Of a stretch of 64,000 nucleotides of DNA, positions 46,115 to 54,009 are shown one piece after another. Both the position numbers and the translations under genes were made by a program. Below the pieces are notes generated by a model that had not been told where the DNA came from, did no database searches, and saw only the letters and a list, made by a program, of their open reading frames with translations. Each line of letters begins with the position of its first letter. Position 1 is the stretch's first letter. The stretch is from Tritonibacter multivorans (GTDB lineage Bacteria; Pseudomonadota; Alphaproteobacteria; Rhodobacterales; Rhodobacteraceae), in NCBI RefSeq assembly GCF_001458415.1, contig NZ_CYSD01000012.1, positions 248,001-312,000 of the forward strand, read 5' to 3'.

Positions 46115-47272
46115 ATGGCCACCTTAAAAATCGACAATCGCACCGCCCGGGGCCTTTGGTTGACCTCGCATGGCCTCGCGCAGGCGCCGACGGGCCCGCT
46201 GGATACGCTTGGGCTGATCCAGGCCTTGGGCTTTGTACAGCTCGATACCATTCAGGTGGTGTCCCGCGCCCATCATCACATTCTATGGAGCCGCAACCAG
46301 AACTACCGCGAGAGCATGCTCGACCCGCTGTTGCGCGACAGGCGGCAGGTGTTTGAACATTTCACCCATGATGCCTCGGTCCTGCCAATGGCGTTCCTGC
46401 CCATGTGGCAGCGGCAGTTTGACCGCAAGCGGGAACAGGTGGGGCGCTCCAACTGGTTTGGCAAACATCTGGACCCGGACCTGATCAAGGACGTCCTGCG
46501 CCGGATCCGCGACGAGGGGCCGCTGTCGACGCAAGCCTTCGACACAAAGGTCACTGGCACCAAGGCCATGTGGCAGCGTCCCCCCCATAAGATGGTGCTG
46601 GACTACCTATGGTATTCCGGGGAACTCGCGACCTCGCACCGCGACGGTTTCACCAAATTCTATGATCTCGCGGAACGGGTATTCCCGCAGGATCGCCCTG
46701 TCCTGACCGACCGGGACCAGATCACCCAGCTGTGCGAAACAGCCCTTGATCGGCTGGGGTTTGGCACCCTGACCGAAATCCGCAAATTCTGGGACGCCTG
46801 CGACGCGCCAGAGGCCAAGGCCTGGGCCGAGGCGACGCAACCGCTCGAGGTCGAGGTGCAAGGCGCAGATGGCAGCTGGACCAAAGCGCTGGCCGCCGCA
46901 GATATTGAGGCGCGGATCAGCACCCTCAAGGACCCCACGTCTCGGCTGCGCATTCTCAACCCTTTTGACCCCGCGATCCGCGACCGCACACGCCTGTCGC
47001 GGCTGTTTGGCTTTGACTACACCGTGGAGATGTTTGTCCCGGCCGCCAAACGGCAATGGGGCTACTACGTCTACCCGCTTTTGGAGGGGAACCGTTTTGT
47101 CGGTCGGATCGAAGCCAAAGGTGACCGTAAAACCGGCTGTCTGACCCTGACAAATTATTGGGTCGAGTCCGACCGCCTGCGCACTCCGAAACGCCAGGCC
47201 AAGCTCGAGGCAGAGCTGACGCGCCTGGCAAAACTCGCCGGTCTGAAGCAGCTGCTCTGGGCACCGGCTTGA
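46115..47272 (+). CDS. YcaQ/AlkX-type DNA glycosylase (HTH_42 family)
   Basis: The 385-residue protein belongs to the winged-helix HTH_42 family, whose members YcaQ (AlkX) and AlkZ unhook DNA interstrand crosslinks and remove bulky alkylated bases. The catalytic segment GFVQLDTIQVVSRAHHHILWSR carries a Gln-x-Asp motif, as in YcaQ, and not the Gln-x-Gln of AlkZ. Aromatic-rich C-terminal strands (RQWGYYVYPLLEGNRFVGRIE) follow. GAGGGGAG lies before the ATG at 46115. It stands alone with no toxin gene cluster nearby, which favours a general repair role over self-resistance. Confidence 0.85.
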   Translation: MATLKIDNRTARGLWLTSHGLAQAPTGPLDTLGLIQALGFVQLDTIQVVSRAHHHILWSRNQNYRESMLDPLLRDRRQVFEHFTHDASVLPMAFLPMWQRQFDRKREQVGRSNWFGKHLDPDLIKDVLRRIRDEGPLSTQAFDTKVTGTKAMWQRPPHKMVLDYLWYSGELATSHRDGFTKFYDLAERVFPQDRPVLTDRDQITQLCETALDRLGFGTLTEIRKFWDACDAPEAKAWAEATQPLEVEVQGADGSWTKALAAADIEARISTLKDPTSRLRILNPFDPAIRDRTRLSRLFGFDYTVEMFVPAAKRQWGYYVYPLLEGNRFVGRIEAKGDRKTGCLTLTNYWVESDRLRTPKRQAKLEAELTRLAKLAGLKQLLWAPA

Positions 47273-47457
47273 TACAGACGCGACACAGGCTTTGGGTCAA
47301 AACCCGCTGTCTGCGCATAAGGCTCTGCCCGCTGAACCTCGTGAAATCCTTATGAAAACTTACCCCACCACCCCGCAGCTACGGCAGACGCAAAACCGTC
47401 GCAGAAATTTCAAAAAACCGCTTGTCTCTCCTGACGGTGGGACATATACGGGTCAAC

Positions 47458-47547
47458 GGAGACGTGGCCGAGTGGTCGAAGGCGCTCCCCTGCTAAGGGA
47501 GTAGGCGGGAAACCGTCTCGAGGGTTCGAATCCCTTCGTCTCCGCCA
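47458..47547 (+). tRNA. tRNA-Ser (anticodon GCU)
   Basis: The acceptor stem GGAGACG pairs with CGTCTCC, followed by G and an encoded CCA. The D-arm starts TGGCCGAGTGG, the anticodon loop reads CCTGCTAAG within CTCCC/GGGAG arms, a long variable arm follows, and the T-arm is AGGGTTCGAATCCCT. The long variable arm and anticodon GCT identify a class II serine tRNA for AGC/AGU codons. No duplicate of its 3' end was noticed, so there is no sign of an integrated element. Confidence 0.95.
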
Positions 47548-47631
47548 TTATCACCTGTAGATTGATAATTGCTGCCAACGCCGTTACCAAGTAATGGCAC
47601 CATAGGCTTTGGCATAACCGCAGGTATTTCC

Positions 47632-48009
47632 ATGGAAAAAGACGACAGTATCAATGTTCTGGGCAGCGCGCTTGTTGCATGCTCTCATGATCCGCTGACC
47701 GGATTCTTCCGGGATGGGGCCTGCAACACCTGTGCCCAGGACGAAGGCAGCCACACCGTCTGCGCCGTGATGACCGAAGAATTCCTCGCCTATTCCAAAT
47801 ATGTCGGAAATGACCTGTCGACCCCACGCCCGGAGTTTCGCTTCAAAGGGCTGAAGCCCGGCGACAGCTGGTGCCTCTGTGCGGGGCGTTTCCTGCAGGC
47901 GGCGGACGAAGGCTGCGCGCCAAAAGTCCACCTTGAAGGCACCCATCAACGGGCATTGGACATTGTGCCGCTTGAGGTTCTGCAGAAACATTCGGTGAAG
48001 GTGAACTAA
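47632..48009 (+). CDS. DUF2237 family protein
   Basis: A 125-residue cytoplasmic protein that begins MEKDDSINVLGSALVACSHDPLTGFFRDGAC. It has several Cys residues (CNTCAQDEGSHTVCAVMT, SWCLCAGRF) and ends with HLEGTHQRALDIVPLEVLQKHS, all typical of the conserved DUF2237 family. The function is unknown; the Cys pattern could bind a metal. The ATG at 47632 lacks a strong ribosome-binding site. Confidence 0.88.
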   Translation: MEKDDSINVLGSALVACSHDPLTGFFRDGACNTCAQDEGSHTVCAVMTEEFLAYSKYVGNDLSTPRPEFRFKGLKPGDSWCLCAGRFLQAADEGCAPKVHLEGTHQRALDIVPLEVLQKHSVKVN

Positions 48010-48015
48010 GCCCCC

Positions 48016-48503
48016 TTAAGGTAGTCTGGGGTTGATCAGATCCTCAATGAACAGCCCCAGCAACTGAGGCCGCCCGGACACATTGGCTTTGCGGTAGACG
48101 GCATTGGTCTGCGCTTTGACCGTGCCTTCTGATGTGCTGCGCAGGGTTGCGATTTCGGCTGTTGTGCAGCCCTTGACCAGAAACAGCGCCACATCCCGCT
48201 CTGCCGGTGTCAGCCGCCAGTCCGCAAAGCTTTCCTCCAGCACATCCATATAGGTACCAGAGGCCAGTCGCAGGCTGGTCTCAACACGTTTCTTGCGCTG
48301 AATGGCTCGCCACAAAAGCGAAGCACTGACAATCATACCCACAAGCAGCCCGGTGATCGCGCCGATTTCGACCAGTTCGTAGATCGCCCAGGCGATGGGG
48401 GAAAGCCAAAGCCCAGCAACCCACTGAACACGTCCCAGAGCAAAAAACCACCGCAGCTCAGCTGAAGCGCCATCAAAATGGCAAAGCCCAAAAGGCCCTT
48501 CAC
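48016..48503 (-). CDS. Membrane-anchored LuxR-type HTH regulator with apparent frameshift
   Basis: The C-terminal region is a LuxR/FixJ-type helix-turn-helix (LTPAERDVALFLVKGCTTAEIATLRSTSEGTVKAQTNAVY). Upstream, one frame encodes a second transmembrane helix (YELVEIGAITGLLVGMIVSASLLW). The first helix (KGLLGFAILMALQLSCGGFLLWDVF) sits in another frame, starting at GTG 48503. The two join if one extra C is placed in a C5 run (48399-48403). Together they give a two-helix anchor plus HTH, as in other Roseobacter LuxR proteins. Either the gene is truly broken or phase-variable, or the run is miscounted. The frame as given would start from a poor TTG at 48531. It follows the two acidic-protein genes. 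Confidence 0.72.
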
Positions 48504-48527
48504 AACGCGCGCCCCCAGCTGTGTATG

Positions 48528-49055
48528 TCAATCGTCATTGTCACCACCGTCGCTGTCGCCACCGCTGTCACTGTCACTGTCGCGATCATCGTCACTGTCG
48601 TCGTCGCGATCATCGTCGCTGTCGTCGTCGCGATCATCGTCACTGTCGTCGTCGCGATCATCGTCGCTGTCGTCGTCGCGATCATCGTCGCTGTCGTCGT
48701 CGCGATCATCGTCGTCGCGATCGCCGCCTGTTTCGCCATCGTCTTCATCTTCGCGATCTTCATCGTCAGCATCGTGTTCGGCGCCAGAGGCCTCCTCTTC
48801 ATCGTCATCTGCCGCGTCAAAATAATCGCGCAGCACGGCCCCTGAAGATGGATTGAGGACGATTTCCCGCGAGCCCTCGGGCCCCTCAGCGGTGATCCGG
48901 ACGCGCCCGAGGAGAGTCCGGCGCGTATACACCTTGGAATACCCATCCTCGACAAGGCTTCGCACGATCCGCTCCTGCGCTGTTTCAGCCTGCGCCGCCC
49001 CAACCCAAAGGGTCAGGACGGCTACAGCACACAGGCGCAATATAGGCCGCGTCAT
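48528..49055 (-). CDS. Secreted Asp-rich repeat protein with PepSY-like head (1)
   Basis: A 175-residue protein with a signal peptide ending near AQA. The head (about 24-75) reads ERIVRSLVEDGYSKVYTRRTLLGRVRITAEG, then REIVLNPSSGAVLRDYF, a PepSY-like beta-alpha pattern. The rest is a run of acidic 8-residue repeats (RDDDSDDD, five copies) with almost no hydrophobic residue. Such tails usually bind Ca2+ or other cations and are unfolded without them. GGACAGG lies before the ATG. It overlaps no gene and is 69 bp downstream of a second protein of the same design, so they form an operon with the LuxR gene. Confidence 0.82.
   Translation of the reverse strand: MTRPILRLCAVAVLTLWVGAAQAETAQERIVRSLVEDGYSKVYTRRTLLGRVRITAEGPEGSREIVLNPSSGAVLRDYFDAADDDEEEASGAEHDADDEDREDEDDGETGGDRDDDDRDDDSDDDRDDDSDDDRDDDSDDDRDDDSDDDRDDDSDDDRDSDSDSGGDSDGGDNDD
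48581..48713. repeat. 24-bp tandem repeat inside acidic protein 1
   Basis: CGCGATCATCGTC(A/G)CTGTCGTCGT-type units start at 48581, 48605, 48629, 48653 and 48677, with a partial unit at 48701. The units differ mainly at one base. Each encodes one acidic octapeptide on the minus strand. Confidence 0.9.
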
Positions 49056-49124
49056 AGGCCTGTCCGATCAAAGGCACAGCCTACGCCCCAATGCGGCGCT
49101 TGCGGATTACATGTCCGAGTTGGT

Positions 49125-49730
49125 TCAATCATCACCATCGTTGCGTGTCTCTCCTGCGTCATCGTCGTCGCGGTCATCGTCGTCGCGGTCATCGCGGTCA
49201 TCGTCGTCGCGGTCATCGCGGTCATCGTCGTCGCGGTCATCGCGGTCATAGTCATCGCGGTCATCGTCATGATCGTCGGCGTCGTGATCATCATCTCCGC
49301 GATCATCTTCGTCTTCATCTTCGTCTTCGTCTTCGTCTTCGTCTTCGTCTTCGTCTTCGTCTTCGTCTTCGTCTTCGTCTTCGAAATCATCCTCATCTTC
49401 GTCATCATCGTCCAGCTCTTCGCCGGTCTCATCTACGAAATCTTCATCGCCCTGACTGATTTCGACACCCGGCGTGGTGTCATCATCCGCGTCCACTCGG
49501 TCCTGTTCCTGCGTGAGGATACGGCCCGTTCCCTGATCATATACAACTTCCAACTTCACATCAGACCGCAGCGCTTCGACTTTGGTCTGCGTGAGACCGG
49601 TTTCGATTTCGATCCGGGTGAACCCCATGTCCCGCAAGGTCGAGACAATCTGGTCATTCAGCCCCTGTGCCATTGCGCTGTTGCCTGCGACTGCTACGAG
49701 GGCTCCGATAAATACCAATCTACGTTTCAT
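49125..49730 (-). CDS. Secreted Asp/Glu-rich repeat protein with PepSY-like head (2)
   Basis: A 201-residue protein. The signal peptide (FIGALVAVAGNSAMAQ) is followed by a PepSY-like head (about 22-75; NDQIVSTLRDMGFTRIEIETGLTQ, then KLEVVYDQGTGRILTQE), very like that of the next gene in layout. The C-terminal half is acidic low-complexity: a long (Glu-Asp)n run and then Asp/Arg repeats of the type RDDRDDDD. AAGGAAG gives a strong ribosome-binding site. It is the first gene of the three-gene unit and is preceded by a candidate operator palindrome. Confidence 0.82.
   Translation of the reverse strand: MKRRLVFIGALVAVAGNSAMAQGLNDQIVSTLRDMGFTRIEIETGLTQTKVEALRSDVKLEVVYDQGTGRILTQEQDRVDADDDTTPGVEISQGDEDFVDETGEELDDDDEDEDDFEDEDEDEDEDEDEDEDEDEDEDEDEDDRGDDDHDADDHDDDRDDYDRDDRDDDDRDDRDDDDRDDRDDDDRDDDDAGETRNDGDD
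49165..49258. repeat. 24-bp-period Asp/Arg repeat inside acidic protein 2
   Basis: TCGTCGTCGCGGTCATCGCGGTCA-type units recur with a 24-bp period and some variants. They encode DDRDDDDR-like octapeptides on the minus strand. Confidence 0.75.
49309..49382. repeat. Hexanucleotide repeat (TCGTCT)n inside acidic protein 2
   Basis: Ten perfect consecutive TCGTCT units lie at 49321-49380, with near-copies before them. Each unit encodes Glu-Asp on the minus strand. The number of units could vary by slippage without breaking the frame. Confidence 0.92.
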
Positions 49731-49842
49731 GAGAACTTCCTTCCTGTTGGGCCCGGATCCAGTTCCGAGGTGGGACAGAAACGAAATGACACGCTGCGCT
49801 GGACGTCGGCTATGTGTCGGAGGGTATAAACGCGGTGCTTTG

Positions 49843-49872
49843 AACCCAGGGTTAGGCCTATAAACTTGGGTT
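49843..49872 (-). promoter_or_regulatory. Imperfect 30-bp palindrome upstream of acidic-protein operon
   Basis: AACCCA and TGGGTT flank a centre containing the palindrome TAGGCCTA; about 10 of 15 positions per half are symmetrical. It lies about 110 bp upstream of the first acidic-protein gene. It is a candidate operator for a dimeric regulator such as the LuxR-type product of the same unit. Confidence 0.4.
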
Positions 49873-49907
49873 TATGAGGCGAGGCTGGCACCAGATACCG
49901 CAGCCAA

Positions 49908-49936
49908 CAAAAAAGCGCCCCCAAATCGGGGGCGCC
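49908..49936 (-). terminator. Intrinsic terminator of trpB
   Basis: On the minus strand GGCGCCCCC, a short loop and GGGGGCGC are followed by TTTTTT. It lies about 40 nt past the trpB stop. Confidence 0.88.
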
Positions 49937-49972
49937 TGATGTTTCTGAAACGGGGGTCGCGGACGGCGAGGA

Positions 49973-51232
49973 TTACTCCTCCAGATCGCGGCCTTCTTCG
50001 GTGTCGGACATGTCAAAGCCAAGGTGACGCGCCACGGTGAAGATGTCCTTGTCGCCACGGCCACACATGTTCATCACAATGATATGGTCCCTGGGCAGAT
50101 CAGGCGCGATCTTCGCGACATGAGCCAGCGCGTGGGACGGTTCCAGCGCCGGGATAATGCCTTCGGTCGAGCAGGACAGCTGGAACGCCTCCAGCGCCTC
50201 TTTGTCGGTGATCGACACATATTGCGCGCGGCCAATGTCGTGCAGCCAGGCGTGCTCTGGTCCGATGCCGGGGTAATCAAGACCCGCCGAGATCGAGAAT
50301 CCTTCGAGGATCTGACCGTCGTCATCCTGCAGCAGATAGGTGCGGTTGCCATGCAGAACGCCCGGGCGACCACCGGTCAGCGAAGCGCAGTGCTGCATCT
50401 TTTCATCCACGCCCTTACCGCCGGCTTCCACGCCGATGATATTGACGGATTTGTCGTCCAGGAACGGGTAGAACAGACCCATTGCGTTGGAGCCGCCACC
50501 GATCGCTGCAATCACGGTGTCGGGCAGACGGCCTTCGCCTTCCTGTTCAGCCAGCTGCCAGCGGACCTCTTTGCCGATGACCGACTGGAAGTCGCGCACC
50601 ATCGCCGGGTACGGCGCGGGGCCTGCCACGGTACCAATGCAGTAGAAGGTGTCTGCAACATTGGTCACCCAGTCACGCAGCGCGTCGTTCATTGCATCTT
50701 TCAGGGTACCACGTCCCGAGGTGACCGGGATCACCTCTGCGCCCAGAAGACGCATGCGGAACACGTTCGGTGCCTGGCGCTTGACATCATGCGCGCCCAT
50801 GTAGACGACACATTTCAAACCAAACTTCGCACAGACCGTGGCGGTGGCCACACCGTGCTGACCCGCACCGGTTTCGGCGATAATGCGGGTTTTGCCCATG
50901 CGGCGCGCCAGCAGGATCTGGCCCAGCACATTGTTTATCTTATGCGCGCCCGTGTGGTTCAGCTCGTCGCGCTTCATATAGATCTTGGCGCCGCCCAGCT
51001 GTTCGGTCAGGCGTTCGGCAAAGTACAGCGGGCTCGGGCGGCCAACATAGTGCTTCCACAAGTCGTCCATTTCGGCCCAGAAACTCGGGTCTACCTTGGC
51101 TTTCTCGTATTCTTCCTCGAGGCTCAGGATCAGCGGCATCAGCGTTTCGCTGACAAAGCGGCCGCCATGGATGCCGAACCGGCCCTTCTCGTCGGGGCCA
51201 TTCATGAAGCTGTTGAAAAGATCTTCGGCCAT
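49973..51232 (-). CDS. trpB: Tryptophan synthase beta subunit
   Basis: TrpB condenses indole with serine using PLP. The 419-residue protein has the PLP lysine in [18 protein letters not shown], the [14 protein letters not shown] segment with the catalytic Glu, and the glycine-rich GGGSNAMG phosphate loop. The start at 51232 ([20 protein letters not shown]) has CGGAGAC 6 nt upstream; the in-frame ATG at 51247 does not. Its partner trpA lies 6.6 kb further along the same strand, and trpF lies behind a LysR gene. Confidence 0.97.
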   Translation of the reverse strand: MAEDLFNSFMNGPDEKGRFGIHGGRFVSETLMPLILSLEEEYEKAKVDPSFWAEMDDLWKHYVGRPSPLYFAERLTEQLGGAKIYMKRDELNHTGAHKINNVLGQILLARRMGKTRIIAETGAGQHGVATATVCAKFGLKCVVYMGAHDVKRQAPNVFRMRLLGAEVIPVTSGRGTLKDAMNDALRDWVTNVADTFYCIGTVAGPAPYPAMVRDFQSVIGKEVRWQLAEQEGEGRLPDTVIAAIGGGSNAMGLFYPFLDDKSVNIIGVEAGGKGVDEKMQHCASLTGGRPGVLHGNRTYLLQDDDGQILEGFSISAGLDYPGIGPEHAWLHDIGRAQYVSITDKEALEAFQLSCSTEGIIPALEPSHALAHVAKIAPDLPRDHIIVMNMCGRGDKDIFTVARHLGFDMSDTEEGRDLEE

Positions 51233-51320
51233 TGGTGTCTCCGTCATCAGTTGGCACGGTTCTAATGGCGATTTGGGCGGGAAGAAACCCGTTTTCGCAC
51301 CACAAGCTGCCGTGGATACG

Positions 51321-52139
51321 TCAGGTTCCTGTTTTGGTCAGGATCGTGGCAATCTGATCCAATGCTGCACGCACCGGCGGGTCGTGGCGGGCTTCGTGGT
51401 GGCTAACCAGCCATTCCTCGTGCCCAAGGTCGGTGATCGGGTCACTCACGGGGTGCAGATCGGGCAGATCGGCGGCGGCAAAACAGGGCAGCACCACGCG
51501 CCCTGCCCCGGCCAAGGCCAGATCCGCCAGCAGCCGCACAGACCCTGCCGTGGCGCGAATGTCATCGCCGTGGTGATCCCGCAACCACCGGGCCGAAGGC
51601 GGCTGCGCCGCATCCCGCGACAGTGCCACATAGCCTTCGACATCGTATGAGCGCGCGTAAAGCCGATAGGAAATCTGCCGCGTCCGTCGCGCTGCAAGCC
51701 AGGGTTGATCCGGGCGTTGATTGCGAATGCCGATATCCGCGCCCCGCCGTGCAATATCGAGCCGCGCTGTGGCTTCGACAAAGGCAGGCGCCCAAGTGTC
51801 CCGCACCGGGATGCGACGGGCCAGAAACGCGGCTGTCCAACTGCCTGCGGTAATGCGCACCTCTGGCGTCTGATCCTGCTGCAACAACTGGCTGAGCCGG
51901 GTTTTGAGCGGGATCAGATCAGCCAGATCCGCCAGCAGCGCCCGCCCCTCTGCTGTCAGCCCATAGCCACGCGGCCCGCGCAGAAACAGATGCCGCCCCA
52001 GATCCTGCTCCAATGTCTGCATCTTGCGCGACAGGGTCGGCGTGCTGATCCCGCTGTCCCGCGCCGCCCCGGCCAGCCCCCCGGCCTGCGCCACCTGAAC
52101 AAAAAGCACCAGATCATCAATTGCGGGAGTGCGTTTCAT
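51321..52139 (-). CDS. LysR-family transcriptional regulator
   Basis: A 272-residue LysR protein. The winged helix-turn-helix at about residues 6-65 has [32 protein letters not shown] and [19 protein letters not shown]. The effector domain is slightly shorter than usual. It lies between trpF and trpB on the same strand, an unusual interruption of that pair. A small plus-strand frame begins 86 bp away on the other side and could be its divergent target. The effector is unknown. Confidence 0.88.
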   Translation of the reverse strand: MKRTPAIDDLVLFVQVAQAGGLAGAARDSGISTPTLSRKMQTLEQDLGRHLFLRGPRGYGLTAEGRALLADLADLIPLKTRLSQLLQQDQTPEVRITAGSWTAAFLARRIPVRDTWAPAFVEATARLDIARRGADIGIRNQRPDQPWLAARRTRQISYRLYARSYDVEGYVALSRDAAQPPSARWLRDHHGDDIRATAGSVRLLADLALAGAGRVVLPCFAAADLPDLHPVSDPITDLGHEEWLVSHHEARHDPPVRAALDQIATILTKTGT

Positions 52140-52224
52140 TTATGAAAGCCAGCTTGCAGGAAACCTTACTATTTCCGCTGCAATGGAACCGCCATTCTGT
52201 GCACATCGCAACAGAAATGAAAGA

Positions 52225-52449
52225 ATGACCATGCTTTTTCTTTTTGCCCTGCCCCGCCGCACCCCCAGAAATCAGCAGACCAGCTGGCAGCAGGATCAGG
52301 CAATCCTACGGGATGCACACACCACCGCCAAAACCCTGCGGCGCAGATGTCTGCGTCGACAGGCGTTAGCGCTTTTCAAATGGAAAAAAGAGCGCGCTAG
52401 ACGGAATTTGCAGCCGCCACAAACGCGCGGATCAGCTCAGGATCCTTAA
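52225..52449 (+). CDS. Possible small basic protein divergent from LysR gene
   Basis: A 74-residue frame (starting [18 protein letters not shown], then Arg/Lys-rich) lies in the 257-bp gap between LysR and trpF and runs 53 bp into the antisense end of trpF. GAAAGA precedes the ATG. Divergent small genes are common partners of LysR regulators, but codon use and the overlap make this doubtful. Confidence 0.25.
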   Translation: MTMLFLFALPRRTPRNQQTSWQQDQAILRDAHTTAKTLRRRCLRRQALALFKWKKERARRNLQPPQTRGSAQDP

Positions 52450-53044
52450 CCCCCGGCGCGCTTTCCACACCCGAGGCCACGTCGACCTGACGCACACCGG
52501 TTGCCCGCACGGCCTCGGCCACATTGTCGGGGTTCAGACCACCGGCCAGCATCCACGGGCACTGCCAGTATTTCTTGGCGCGCAACAGGCTCCAGTCAAA
52601 GGTGACGCCATTGCCACCGGGCAGAACCGCATCTTTTGGCGCCTTGGCATCCACCAGAATCTGATCTGCGACTTGGGCGTAAAGGTCGATCTTGGCGACG
52701 TCTTCAGCGGAAGAGATCCCCAGAACCTTCATCACCGGCAGGCCATAGCGGGCTTTGACCTCGGCCACGCGTTCAGGCGTTTCCGCGCCGTGCAACTGCA
52801 ACATATCGAGCGGCACAGAGGCGGTGATTGCATCCAGCGCCTCGTTGTCGAAATTCACCACCAGCGCGACCTTGGCCAGCCCCACAGGCGCATCAACCGC
52901 CAGCTGCGTGGCGGTTGGAATATCCACAGAACGCGGCGATTTGGCAAAGAAGTTGAACCCGATATAAGCCGCGTCTGCTTCGGCACAAACGGCAATATCC
53001 TGCGGCGTTTTCACACCGCAGATCTTGGCACGAATCTTGGTCAT
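52397..53044 (-). CDS. trpF: Phosphoribosylanthranilate isomerase
   Basis: TrpF converts phosphoribosylanthranilate to CdRP in tryptophan synthesis. The 215-residue TIM barrel starts [22 protein letters not shown], with the catalytic Cys in KICG, and has [10 protein letters not shown] and [16 protein letters not shown]. It lies 2 bp downstream of the LapA-like gene on the same strand, as in many Rhodobacterales. It is separated from trpB by a LysR gene. Confidence 0.95.
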   Translation of the reverse strand: MTKIRAKICGVKTPQDIAVCAEADAAYIGFNFFAKSPRSVDIPTATQLAVDAPVGLAKVALVVNFDNEALDAITASVPLDMLQLHGAETPERVAEVKARYGLPVMKVLGISSAEDVAKIDLYAQVADQILVDAKAPKDAVLPGGNGVTFDWSLLRAKKYWQCPWMLAGGLNPDNVAEAVRATGVRQVDVASGVESAPGVKDPELIRAFVAAANSV

Positions 53045-53046
53045 GA

Positions 53047-53397
53047 TCAGGTCGCGTCTTCGAGCAGCGCGAGGACTTCGTCCTTGCCTTCGTTTTTCTG
53101 CTTCTTGAGCTTTTTGACTTCACGCGACAGCTTGCGCGCCTCGCCGCGCTGAAGGCGGGCTTCGCGGCGGTGTTTGTGTTCGCGCAGATATTCCAGCACG
53201 TAGCCAATGGCCAGGCCAACGCCAACGCCGCCCAGCACAATGACAAACAACGGCAGCGAGATCGCCGGGTTCATACCGGCGAGTTCAGCAAAGGCCTCGG
53301 GCAGCAGTTTGATATCAACGACAGCACGATTCGCCAGGCAGACCGAAATCAACCCAAACGCCAGCACCACCAGCACAGCATAACGAATGTATCGCAT
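53047..53397 (-). CDS. LapA-domain (DUF1049) membrane protein
   Basis: A 116-residue protein with two transmembrane helices (about 6-24 and 45-66; [23 protein letters not shown] is the classic LapA beginning). A cytoplasmic Lys/Arg/Glu-rich coiled tail follows ([21 protein letters not shown]). LapA/YciS proteins work in lipopolysaccharide biosynthesis control in E. coli; the role in alphaproteobacteria is less clear. It sits between ihfB (2 bp) and trpF (2 bp), so it is in one operon with them. Confidence 0.88.
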   Translation of the reverse strand: MRYIRYAVLVVLAFGLISVCLANRAVVDIKLLPEAFAELAGMNPAISLPLFVIVLGGVGVGLAIGYVLEYLREHKHRREARLQRGEARKLSREVKKLKKQKNEGKDEVLALLEDAT

Positions 53398-53399
53398 TG

Positions 53400-53687
53400 T
53401 TACTCTTCTTTTCCGTTCAGACGGTCGCGCAGCAGCTTACCGGTCTTGAAGAAGGGTACGTGTTTTTCTTCGACTTGCACAGTGTCGCCGGTGCGCGGGT
53501 TGCGACCAACGCGGGCGTCGCGTTTCTTCACAGAGAACGCACCAAAGCCGCGCAGCTCAACCCGGTCACCGCGCGCCATGGCGTCTGTGACCTCTTCAAA
53601 GACCGTATTAACGATCCGTTCCACATCTCGCTGATACAGGTGCGGGTTTTCGTCTGCAATCTTCTGAATCAGTTCCGAACGGATCAT
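53400..53687 (-). CDS. ihfB: Integration host factor subunit beta
   Basis: IHF-beta forms a heterodimer with IHF-alpha that bends DNA sharply. The 95-residue protein begins [19 protein letters not shown]. It has the HU/IHF signature [29 protein letters not shown], including the intercalating-proline region RNPRTG. The frame opens further upstream, but the conserved start fixes the ATG at 53687. It leads ihfB-lapA-trpF. Confidence 0.96.
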   Translation of the reverse strand: MIRSELIQKIADENPHLYQRDVERIVNTVFEEVTDAMARGDRVELRGFGAFSVKKRDARVGRNPRTGDTVQVEEKHVPFFKTGKLLRDRLNGKEE

Positions 53688-54009
53688 GCCTATGGCCCTC
53701 CCAAAGCCGCGTCTCACACTCAAGGGTACGAGAACTATAGGAAGAAATACCACAGGCGGGAACAATAACTATTGGTAGTCACAGCAGAAAATCCCCTATT
53801 GGGCGCGAATTTTTGCGTATCTCCCATCGACAAAGAGCTTGATTCCTCAAATCACGGCTCTGAGATCGAAAAAACAGCATTTTATCTGCGCCGCAGCGAA
53901 ACCATTGATTCGTAAGCCTTCCCCGTGCGGTCTTTCTAGATTAGGCCATCCGTTGCCATTGGCCCGTCAGCGTGCACACAGACACAGCCAGCACCATTTT
54001 GTCCAACCA
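53688..54009. other. Intergenic region between ihfB and the GT41 gene
   Basis: The 322 bp upstream of ihfB hold no gene and are less GC-rich than the surroundings. They must contain the ihfB promoter; a TATAGT hexamer at about 53733-53738 (minus strand) is a possible -10 with no good -35. No terminator for the GT41 gene was recognised. Confidence 0.4.

Noticed and set aside
47458-47547. tRNA-Ser as an integration site
   Set aside because: No integrase, no direct repeat of the tRNA 3' end and no foreign block follow it.
48478-48856. Plus-strand frames rich in Ser/Arg/Val over the acidic-protein gene
   Set aside because: They are reading-frame shadows of the 24-bp repeats; no start site or domain supports them.
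48581-49382. Repeats resembling a CRISPR array
   Set aside because: Units are contiguous, in frame and without unique spacers. They encode acidic repeats of secreted proteins.
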